Positions 35,665-46,700 of a stretch of 64,000 bases of DNA are shown piece by piece. Position 1 is the first letter of the stretch, and each line of letters starts with the position of its first letter. The notes below the pieces were generated by a model. The model was not told where the DNA came from and searched no databases. It saw only the letters and a program-made list of their open reading frames with translations. This DNA is from Ostrinia nubilalis (Eukaryota; Arthropoda; Insecta; Lepidoptera; Crambidae), in the NCBI RefSeq assembly GCF_963855985.1, contig NC_087100.1, forward strand, positions 4,499,001-4,563,000, in the 5' to 3' direction. Position numbers and translations under genes: made by a program.

Positions 35665-38600
35665 TCTAGTCCAAATATTCCGAAAGTTCTAAGATAGTAT
35701 CCACTATCATTGTCATCAGTGACAAGTGACAACGCACGCAGAACACTACACCGCCACGGATTCCTTTTATCGCCTGCAATTGCTAAATCGCTGCCTCAAT
35801 TCCGGACAGCTGTAAATCCATTTAGCCGTTGAAGGGCTGCGCACGAGTCGTCAATTAGGCTCAATTAGAACGACCGATGTCGGCGCTTTGAAGCGGTACA
35901 GCTGACATATGAACTAGACCGATTCTATCGATATCTTTTTAATTAAACGATTAATTAGATCATACTCATAGTCCATCTGATTAGGATCCGACCTAGGGGA
36001 CTGCTGTAGATCTAACGTTCCGCACAGAATCTGTATAACATGTACTACAGATTTATATCGAATTCAAATTCGTTTATTTCTTTAACTTAGCCTAGTTCAG
36101 TTACTAGTTGTAGGACCTTCCTATCAAGCAACAGATTTTGCATAGTATATTATGTTTTTGCAGTAAAGATAAATAAAGAGGTTCCAAGAAAATAATTGTA
36201 TTTACTTGGAAAATATATTTTAATCGTATTGTTTGTAAATTAGCGCGTTAATAAACTTGTAAAACATTACTAAGAACGCATTAACATTATCTAAACTATC
36301 CATATCTTGCAAGTAAACAATTGTCTTAAGTCCGCGTGGCTTAGGTAGTCGACATTTTATTATCAAGTATCGGCTTTGACTTTCACGCTCTGTTGAACGA
36401 ATTTTATACTTGCTTTTCATGGTACCAGAAGAAGCTAATATCTTCCGTGCTTTAATGCTTCCTTAGTAGTTTTATTAACGTGAAAGTGGCACTGTCTTAT
36501 TTGTACGTCATCAAGCTTTTAAGCACTGAATCGAATTTCATGAATTTACAGTTTCAGGTGCAAAGTCTGTAATTTAACTCATTTATTCTAGCGATTGAGT
36601 TTGAATTCCCCTAGCACCCGTTTGCACAGCAACATTCGCCGTCTCCGCTTATTTGTTTTCAACTGTAAACTTAATATACGATCTTATATTTCTTAATTGC
36701 TCACTGCACGATACGGCCACTATCGGGCCACTATTTCCAACATAATAAGCATTATCATAACAATAACAAGCAGCTAACTCGACACTCGAGGTGCTCATGA
36801 CGGCTGCGATAACCCAGCGTTCTCAGTTGAATTTTGTGAGCGATACCTACAGCACACGGGTTTTTTTTTCCTTCAACAGTTAAAAATACGGAGGGATACC
36901 GATGTTATAGAGTGGCATCACGTGTGATTTTTTGACGATAGATTCAAGTGCAGTGATTGTTGAGGTTTGCGGCTTATGTGTTCAAGGATTTGCATATAAA
37001 TAAGGTAAAATGTTTGTTGATTTAAAATACCTACTTTAATTACTTGGTTTATGATTATTTTTTATTTAAAAAAGTTTCGTCTCGTATTTTTAACGGAATT
37101 ACTACCTTCTTGTCTTTCCCGTCTCTACAACTGTTTATTTTTACTTGTTACAATATTATTTACCGCTTGAAATAACTTTTTACTTATTAATTACATACCT
37201 ATGTAATTTTTTGTATTATTACTTCTAATTAGGTCATGCATTTATCGTTCAAGTACCTACCAATCTAGTGCGTTGGTGCTTGCTGAAATTGCATATATTT
37301 TTCCTGTTCCTTAGTTTTTTCAGCAAATATGAAGCCTGATTGGTACGTTAATTCGTATTCTTAATTTAAAACAGTGCTATTTATTAATCAACCCTAAGGC
37401 TGCACCATCTTACTTTAACTTCGATAAACGTCAAAATCTGTCAAATTCCATACAAAAAACACCGGTTATCGTTATAGTTACGGTCAAAGTTAGGTGGTGC
37501 AACTCCGCCTAAGTTTTCTGTCAAGTAACGGTTAGCCATTATTAAAAAAACACCCTATGAAAATATTAAAAACATTCTAATAAATAACGCAGTGAGAATA
37601 TTTTTGAGTTCAGTTCCAAAGTCGTAAATCTGGCGGTTAATTTCGGCCAATGACCAAACTAACGAAAAGTTTATCAGAATATAACCTTTCGCTCGCCTTA
37701 CAAGTTAGAGTTTTGACTCGATTTGTAATATCAATAGTAAGTTCAAACACCTCTGCTCGAGTATCGATAGATGCGTATTCTTATTAGTGATTGATAGTGT
37801 TATTAGTAATTTATTCCCGTGGTATGTAATTACGCCATTGTTGCCCGCGACTCTACAATGGCGGATTTACCAAGTCAAATTACAGTAAAGTTGTGTAGAT
37901 CAATGCTTTTGGTTGAATGAGTCGTGGTTATTTCAGTCATGGTCTTCAGCCTAAATACCATTTGATACATCCCGCCAAAATGTTAAAAAGTGCTCTGAAA
38001 AAAAAGTTACATAGTACGTCAGCGTCAAATAGTGTTCGTGAGAGCCAAAGTATCCAAAAAGTTCGCAACACGTTATTGAACCAACAATGTCCAATCCGGT
38101 CATCATTACGTTCTTACTCTGTTCAAAATAAATGGTTATCTTCAAAATTATTGTTTTTTTTTTGTAAAATTCTGCAATGCCATTTTTAGGTAAATGGTTT
38201 ACCAATTCCGAGTTCTCCTTTAACTATATCTCAGTCTTTTGTCCAATACTGGTGGCCGGTTGCGCTCGCGTCTCAATTTCTTAGCAGGTACCCTTACACC
38301 ATCATTAATCATGTCTCGTTTGTACAAGGTCGCGTCTGGTGTTCACTTTTGTAAAATTCTTTTGTCCTCTTTTTGTTTTGACTTACAAACCACGGCAGCC
38401 ACACCAGTGGGTTGCATCACATCTCTCTGGGCTTGGAAATTATCTTTAGCCAATTTCAGATAGAAGTTTTGACATTTAAAACCACTGGGATTGTGCTCAT
38501 GCAATCTTTGTGATTATATTCTGCAATGGATTTTTTTTAAATCTTTATCATTTGTGGTTCACTTAACAATCCTCTCTTATGTGATTCGAGTATTGTTTTC

Positions 38601-40080
38601 AATAAGTTAAACACTGTGTCTTAAGTATGTAAAAATATAGTCTGATTTGTTGACGAATGAACCAATAAACACTCTCCCGTATTTACCCAAATACTTGAAT
38701 CTTTATTATCAATAAAGGTTTAAGTCCCCATTTAATTAATTCGTGTTATCTAAGGCTGGTTATGGATCACTGAGAACTATGAATATTTAATTTCTATAAT
38801 AGGTTTTACGAAGTTATTAGCTATGTTGTTCCATTTGTTAAGAAGTGTCAATAAATGTAGAGTATTTTCCACTTTAAAGTTATCAACATAGGTGTTATGT
38901 AGTTAGTAAGATGTCACACTTTACACAGTGGTGGTAAACAAGTTCTGCAATGGAGACCAATTAAAATTTCCAATAAAGAGTCATTATTTGTGATTTAACG
39001 ATTCTGTCAGAGGCGATCAGTAATATATTATCAAGGGCGTGATAATAATATATGAAAATCAGACTTGTTAATGTCGTGTTGTTTATACGACTATACGTAC
39101 GCGTGTAAGGAAACCCCTTATCATCTAGATGAAAAATAGTTTGTCCTATTCTTAGATCTACTGAATATATAATACTTATGAATCGATCAAGCCTTTTTGG
39201 AGGAGTTTTGTTACAAACACTGTGACACGAGTAGAGAGAGAGTTGTAGGTATACTTATTACATTTTGTTTTTCTTTTAATTTCTTACTTATAGTTGTTAC
39301 AGTAGGTAATATATTTGAGATTTTTGCTCTTCTCAAGTCGTAAAAGATCTCAGATACCTACCTTCAAGTAAATCTTATAAAAGACAATACTTTCCTGTTT
39401 GATTTTATGGCTACACTATGTTTTATAGTTATCATTTGTCATCATACTTGTCGTACGAGTGTTTGAATCATCCAATTCTAATATGCTATATGTAGAGTTA
39501 TTGGAATTATGTAGTCGTCAATGTCGATGACAAGATTGATTTCCTATCAATTCCGTTGGTTACCTTTGCTATAAATAATCTAGTTACGTTTCATTTTTAG
39601 TAAAATTGTGTTTGTACTCTAGTAGTAACGTAGTAGCGTAGCTAAGAAATATATTGTTCTAAAATGGAAGTAACCTATCTGAGATTTTTCTGTCTTTATT
39701 TTTATTTGTTTTCTTCAATTCAAATATCGCCGTAAGTTTTTAATCATTGTACCTACCTATTAATTAATAGTTTTTGTTGATAATAAGCTTGTAAACTGAC
39801 TTGTTAAATAGCTCTTACTCTTCTCTCAGTACTTTGTGTTAGCTTATTTACTGTCAAAACTTTAATGTACATTTTCTGTATGTAAGTAACAACTGTTTAT
39901 TCAGTGCATCCGGTGTTTTTAAGTTTTCTTGTTTTGATGTATCATCCTTCCAATTTCGTTGGCGTGGCGTGGCGAGTCGGTAGCGTACTTATTGAATATT
40001 TTCCACGCGCGGGCGCATTGTAAGCGCGGGACCCGTGTAAATGGGCGCCGTGTCAGCTCGCGACCCCGCGACTCGTGAAT
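35665..40080. other. Gene-free stretch upstream of NTAN1
   Basis: Contains the MITE at 37397-37509 and a decayed, possibly transposon-derived block at 37980-38470 (minus-strand remnants with stops). Otherwise AT-rich DNA. A GC-rich patch at 39955-40080 may mark the NTAN1 promoter. Confidence 0.5.
37397..37509. mobile_element. ~113-bp MITE, copy 2
   Basis: Reverse-orientation relative of 479-597, with CATACAAAAAACACCGGTTA inside and AGGC...GCCT ends. CTAA/CTAAG at the edges may be the target site. Confidence 0.8.
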
Positions 40081-40441
40081 ACATTATACTTACCGCCGTA
40101 CAATTGAGCAGGAGCGTCACTCAGCGAACTCATTTATTTTCACGTTTTTTTGTTTGTACCTACTTGAAAAAATCGAACTGGGTGTTCGTTTTAGTTATTC
40201 TGCTTTATATTGGACCTTGATTTGTTATTTCTGTCGTTAGGTATACTCATGTTAAATACATTATACCTATACATTACCACGCTGTACAATTGAGCAGGAG
40301 CGTCACTCAGCGAACTCTTTTATTTTCCTTCACGTCTTTTTTGTTTGTACCTACATACTTGAAAAAATCGAACTGGGTGTTCGTTTCAGTTATTCTGCTT
40401 TATATTGGACCTTGATGTGTTATTTCTGTCGTTACGTATGG
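40081..40441 (+). repeat. Tandem duplication upstream of NTAN1, possible promoter or first-exon region
   Basis: Two ~170-bp copies (about 40081-40245 and 40270-40441, offset 186 bp) share GTACAATTGAGCAGGAGCG, CACTCAGCGAACTC, the AAATCGAACTGGGTGTTCG stretch and the TTTATATTGGACCTTGAT stretch. They lie 290-650 bp upstream of the NTAN1 start, just after a GC-rich patch (39955-40080). NTAN1 needs a non-coding first exon upstream because its first coding exon begins with an acceptor, so this is a candidate location. No TATA box is evident. Promoter role is inference. Confidence 0.75.
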
Positions 40442-40534
40442 TTTTTACTTATTGTTGGGTTTACACGTAAATTTAGAATTTAGAGTATCAGTGCACGGTC
40501 TATTTTCTTTTCCATAACTTAGAGGGAATAGCGT

Positions 40535-40633
40535 CATCATCATCATCATCATTTCAGCCACAGGACGTCCACTGCTGAACATAGGCCTCCCCCAATGACT
40601 TCCACATCGCACGGTTGGTAGCGGCCTGCATCC
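40535..40633 (-). mobile_element. RTE LINE 3' end upstream of NTAN1
   Basis: 99 bp flanked by a perfect 14-bp duplication AGAGGGAATAGCGT (40521-40534 and 40634-40647). CATCAT tail on the plus strand, then CCACTGCTGAACATAGGCCT. It lies 94 bp upstream of the NTAN1 start codon, in the intron before the first coding exon, antisense to the gene. Confidence 0.9.
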
Positions 40634-40727
40634 AGAGGGAATAGCGTGCTAAGAAGTAAACCAATGTGTGGTTGCGATTCTACTACTAATCCTTTAACAT
40701 AGTGTTTGTTTATTCCACAGAGTCAAC

Positions 40728-43700
40728 ATGGTGGTGGTGCTGAACGGCGTGCTGGCCGACGAATGCCCGACGTCGGTGCGCGCGCTCCTCGCCAGCCACC
40801 CCGGCTACAGGGACGCGGCGGCCCAGCTACTGGCGGCGGTTGCACGAGTGGTGCCGCCTCCAGGCCTGCTGTACGTCGGCCAGCGAGAGCTAGCGGCCGT
40901 CGTGCCGCATGACAGTGAGTAGTTTGACGTGAGGGCGCGCCGCTCCAGCATCCAGCTACAGGGACGCGGCGGCGCAGCTGCTAACGGCCGTCGCGCGAGT
41001 GGTGCCGCCTCCAGGCCTGCTGTACGTCGGCCAGCGAGAGCTAGCGGCCGTCGTGCCGCATGACAGTGAGTAGTGTGACACGGACGCGTCACTCTAGTAC
41101 CCGGCTACAGGGACGCGGCGGCGCAGCTGTTAGCGGCCGTCGCGCGAGTGGTGCCGCCTCCAGGCCTGCTCTACGTCGGGCAGCGAGAGCTAGCGGCCGT
41201 CGTGCCGCACGACAGTGAGTAGTAGATGTGAGGGCTTGCCGCTCTAGCACCCGGCTACAGGGACGCGGCGGCCCAGCTACTGGCGGCGGTTGCGCGAGTG
41301 GTGCCGCCTCCAGGCCTGCTGTACGTCGGCCAGCGAGAGCTAGCGGCCGTCGTGCCGCACGACAGTGAGTAGTAGATGTGAAGGCTTGCCGCTCTAGCAC
41401 CTGGCTACAGGACGCGGCGGCTCAGCTACTGGCGGCGGTTGCACGAGTGGTGCCGCCTCCAGGCCTGCTGTACGTCGGCCAGCGAGAGCTAGCGGCCGTC
41501 GTGCCGCACGACAGTGAGTAGTAGATGTGAAGGCTTGCCGCTCTAGCACCTGGCTACAGGACGCGGCGGCCCAGCTACTGGCGGCGGTTGCGCGAGTGGT
41601 GCCGCCTCCAGGCCTGCTGTACGTCGGCCAGCGAGAGCTAGCGGCGGTGGTGCCGCACGACAGTGAGTAGTGTGACACGGACGTGTCACTCTAGCATCTG
41701 GCTACAGGACGCGGCGGCGCAACTGCTAGCGGCGGTTGCACGAGTGGTGCCGCCTCCAGGCCTGCTGTACGTCGGGCAGCGAGAGCTAGCGGCGGTGGTG
41801 CCGCATGACAGTGAGTAGTTTGGATAAAAGCACTCCTCGCCAGCCACCTCGGCTACAGGGACGCGGCGGCCCAGCTGCTGGCGGCAGGGCCGGATTTACC
41901 ATATGGTATTTTTGGGCTTCAGCCCAGGGCCCCGTAGAATCAAGGGGGCCCACAGCTAAATCAAGTCAAAGTCAAAAATAGACGATAATGCGAAAGAGTA
42001 TAATAGGTGTGCCTCTAAGTGGTATTAGCCCAGGGCCCCCTAAACTCACGGTCCGGCCCTGGCTGGCGGCCGTCGCGCGAGTGGTGCCAACTTCTGGCCT
42101 GCTATACGTAGGACAGCGAGAGCTAGCGGCTGTGGTGCCGTATGACAGTGAGTAGTGTGACGTACGGGCGCGCCACTCCAGCATCCAGCTACAGGGACGC
42201 GGCGGCCCAACTACTGGCGTCCGTCGCGCGAGTGGTGCCGCCTCCTGGTCTGCTATACGTTGGCCAGCGAGACCTGGCAGCGGTGGTGCCGCACGATAGT
42301 GTGTAATAGTGTGTCATATTATGGGCGCGCCGACACACTACTCACTGTCACTGTCATGCTGGTTGACTGCTACAGGACGAAATAGAAAAAATCAGCTTAG
42401 CTCATGGGCGTACACAGCTTCTTAGGCATGGGGAGAAGGTATTTCCAGCGGTCATTCCCATGTCGTAGCAACCATTGCGAGTTCAATGAGACTTTTAACT
42501 TTCCCCGTTGACAAGTTTAGCCTTCACAGGTTGGGCTTATGGTTCATCAAGCTGATGTAGATCCTGGCCAGCTGTGTCTATAGGTATTTTTGCAGAAATG
42601 GTATAATTATGTATGACATTTCTACAAATCGTTATAAATAAAATAAAATTGCTGTAACTAACGATAGTTTTTTGTCATTCCAGAAAACGTCAACATCATT
42701 GGTTCAGATGACGCCACATCATGTATTATAGTCGTCGTCAGACATTCAGGTAAAAATGTTACTAATCTTTTTACAATCTAACCTGTACCGTTGATATTCT
42801 TTGTCTGATTACCCTTAGATTTAAGAAAAAAAAATGTGTCTTGGTAATGTGAAACTTTAGTTGGTTTAAAACAAATCATCATCATCATTTCAGCCAGGAC
42901 TGCTGAACATAGGCCTCCCCCAATGATTTCCATGTGTTGATCGATTGGTAACGGCCTTTAAAAAAATATGTAAATAAAGGGTTTTCCTGTTAATTTCAGG
43001 ATCAGGAGCGATAGCGCTGGCCCACCTAGACGGATCTGGTACAGAGGAGGCTGCAGCGGCCATGGTAGCGCGAGTGCAGCAGTTAGCTGTCGGCTACCCT
43101 GAGGGTCGGATCGAGCTGCAGCTCGTCGGCGGGTTCACTGACCCTCGCCGCTACTCGGATGAGCTGTTCGCCAGTATCATGTGTAAGTGTTCATTAGCAG
43201 CGGATCGGAATATATCCAGGATCAGAAGCAATAGCTCTGGTTTGAGGAGACGGCGGCGGAATTGGTGGCAAGGGTTTAAGCTAGCTGTGGGCTACCCTGA
43301 GGGTCGGACCGAGCTGCAGCTCGTCGGTAGGTTCACTGATCCTCGCCGCTACTCAGATGAGCTGTTCGCCAGTATCATGTGTAAGTGTTCATTAGCAGCG
43401 GATCGGAATAGACCCAGGATCAGAAGCAATGGCTCTGGTTTGAGGAGACGGCGGCGGAATTGGTGGCAAGGGTTTAAGCTAGCTGTGGGCTGCTCTGAGG
43501 GTCGGACCGAGCTGCAGCTCGTCGGCAGGTTCACTGATCCGCGCCGTTACTCGGATGAGCTGTTCGCTAGTATCATGTGTAAGTGTCCATTAGCTGCGGA
43601 TCTGAATACATCCAGGAGCAATAGCTCTGGTTTGAGGAGGCGGTGGTGGCCATGGTAGCGCGAGTGCAGCAGTTAGCTGTCGGCTACCCTGAAGGCAGGA

Positions 43701-46700
43701 TCGAGCTGCAGCTCGTCGGCGGGTTCACTGACCCTCGCCGCTACTCAGATGAGCTGTTCGCCAGTATCATGTGTAAGTGTTCTCATCATCATCATCATTT
43801 CAGCCACAGGAGTCCACTGCTGAACAAAGGCCTCCCCCAATGACTTCCACATCGCACGGTTGGTAGCCTGCAGGTGCAGGTGTTCTCAGCAGGTCTGAAT
43901 ACATCCAGGAGCAATAGCTTTGAGAAGATGGCCATGGTAGCCCGGGTGCAGCAGTTAGCTGTCGGCTACCCTGAAGGCAGAATCGAGCTACAGCTCGTCG
44001 GCGGGTTCACTGACCACTGACGGGTCCATTAGCTGCGGATCTGAATACATCCAGGAGTAATAGCTCTAGTTTGAGGAGATGGCGGCGGCCATGATGGCGT
44101 GGGTTCAACAGTTAGCTGTTAGCTACCCTGAAGACAGGATCGAGCTCGGTGCTACTCGGATGACACTAGGTCATGTGTAAGTGTCTTACCAGAAGATTCG
44201 ACAGGAGCAATAGTGTTAGTCCACCTAGACGGGTCTGGATGGTTAAAAGCGATGACGGCAATGATGGCTCGGTTTCAAAAGCTTGGTTGTTCAACTTTTC
44301 CACATTGACTTGTCCCGTCCGTCCTCGTGAGAAGGAACTTCTCTTCCACAAATCCTCATTCAGTCAGTGCGATAGCGAATGAGGATAGTATGGAAAGGGG
44401 AAGCAGGTTCACTGACCGTTCACTATTCAGACTAGTGTAAGTGTTCATTATCAGCAGGTCTAAAGTAATTAGGTACACACACTTTTTGACTTCAATGCTT
44501 GCAATACCTTACAATAAACCAAAGTCAATTTAATAAATCTAGCCGTGATTGCCCAAAACGCCGCCGCGTGAACTCGGAAATAAATAATTTGAATGACGCA
44601 GAGGTCGGCAATAAACACTTGTCTCGCTGCCAGAGTGTTAGCGGCGCGTGGGCCGGTGGGAATCTATTGGAATGGTGTAAATTACCTACATACTAGGAGT
44701 TTAGTACTTAGTTATGAGATATTCCAACAGAGTTAAATAGATTGATAAACATTACTCGTATAAGTACTACAACTGGATATGCCTACAAATCGTTTCCATT
44801 GCTGAAAGCCAAGTCAATCGATTATTAAAAAAAGATTCGTTATACTTATGTGGCAACTAGAAAATTCGATCCCGGACTTTTTTCTCATCCCGGATTAAGG
44901 GATTGTTTAGAGGCAAGCAATCCAGGGATCCCGGGATAACCCCAGGATTATAAACATGAAGTAAAAATCTTAAAAATCTGCTTTTTATTGACGATATAAT
45001 TAAATGTTTGTAAATCTCTTAAAATCACTTGTTAAAGTTGCAATACGTGTCGTTATCATCCTATTCACATCGTTAATAAAACTGTTTTTCTCAATCATTC
45101 CAGTATCATTCCACCGGCTAACAGTAGAAGTGGACCTCACGATGGCCTGTTGCTGTGAGCTGAACACGGGTCTAGGCGGCGGGCCCCCAACGCCTTTAGT
45201 GACGGGGGTCGGCGTGGACATAAGGGCTGGAGACCTGTTCCCCGCCACATTCCCGGATAAGGGGCCTGAAATGCCACTGAGGGGGGCCAGGATGATCACT
45301 GGGGGGCCGCATACCACACAGGTAATAATTAGAGCGCTTTCACATTTAGGCGACTGTAGCGCTGCAGATAATTTCATACTATACGACAGCGGATGCCTGC
45401 CTTCACATTATAAAAACGCCGCTGCCGCGCTGCTGTCGCACTTCTCACGCCCTAATGTTAAGGCGGTTTTAGTTTAGTCAGTATCATTCCACCGGCTAGT
45501 AGTAGTCGAAGTAGTCCTCACGATGACTTGCTGCTGAGCTAAACACGGGCCTAGGCGGTCCCCCAATGCCAAATGGTTATAGTAAATAGTCATATTAGTC
45601 ATGATACCCCCATTACAATTCCTACCACACCTACTCATAATATCAAATCTTAATGCCTTGTATTAAGGTCTGAAATCAATTTACCAGAGTAGAGCCTTAA
45701 CCTAAAATTGCTCATCAGGTCCTGGACATATACGACAACGGCGTGGGAATGCTTCGCATCGGTCCGTTCAACTACGACCCACTACGCGGCGTGGACCTGT
45801 GGCTGGAGCAGTCCGACGACTTCATCCTGCAGAGCCTCAGCACCACGCCCGCCGTGGAGCCGCCGCACTTTGTGCACAATGTACGTAGACATAGAGGTGA
45901 CAATGGCCTGTGGTCTAATTCACGTATTTTGACAGTCAAGCTCTCACTGACGTTCAGAAGTCGTCTCATTGAAAAACAGTTCTAATTCCGTATTCACAAG
46001 GGTCATTTTTATAGAACGATTACTCGATAGGATCGCAAGTGTTTTGTTGTCGTTGAAGTTTTGTTACGTGAATAATGCCCGTATTCACAAACGATGCTTG
46101 CTTAAGTGAAGCAGCAAATCGAACGCACAGCGTTGAATAGAGCTCTGTGATTGGTTCGTGAGTCACCCTGTGCGTCCACGCGCACTGTGAGACCTCATAG
46201 TAATGTTTGTGAATACGGGCGTAAGGCTACTGGCGGGGTATGCTGCGTAAAAGATCGTGGAGCCGCCGCACACCGTTCGTAGCCGCAGAGGCGACAATAG
46301 TTTGGCAGGGGTGAGGTGTTCATTGGGTCGTGGAGCCGCCGCACTTTGTGCTCAATGTACGTAGCCATAGAGACTACAATAGCCTGGCGGGGGTGTGTTT
46401 CGCAAAGGAACGTGGAGCCGCCGCACTTTGTGCACAATGTACGTACATATAGAGGCGACAATGGCCTGCCGGGAGTATGCTTGGGCCGTTCAAATATCCC
46501 TTCGTTTCAACTTTCAACCTTCAAAATTCTCCTAGAATTTCCACAATGACTGGTCTTACACTGTTATCACAGGATTCACCAGATGGTCGGTACACTATGT
46601 TTTTCTATCCGTCGTCACCAAAACTCGAGAACTTTTTGTCCTAATGAAGAACGAGCTATGTGCCCCGCTCAGGCAATTTTACGTGCTATGACGGTTACTT

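Noticed and set aside
40805..41678. Three minus-strand Ala/Arg/Pro-rich frames of 94-103 codons
   Set aside because: Antisense shadows of the GC-rich NTAN1 exon-1 array.
43062..43658. 198-codon plus-strand frame, the longest in the window
   Set aside because: It runs through introns of the tandem exon-3 copies. The 198-bp period is a multiple of 3 and keeps the frame open; only 43000-43182 is genuine NTAN1 coding sequence.
45000..45477. 157-codon plus frame and 125-codon minus frame
   Set aside because: The plus frame contains NTAN1 exon 4 but runs into intron sequence on both sides; the minus frame is its shadow.
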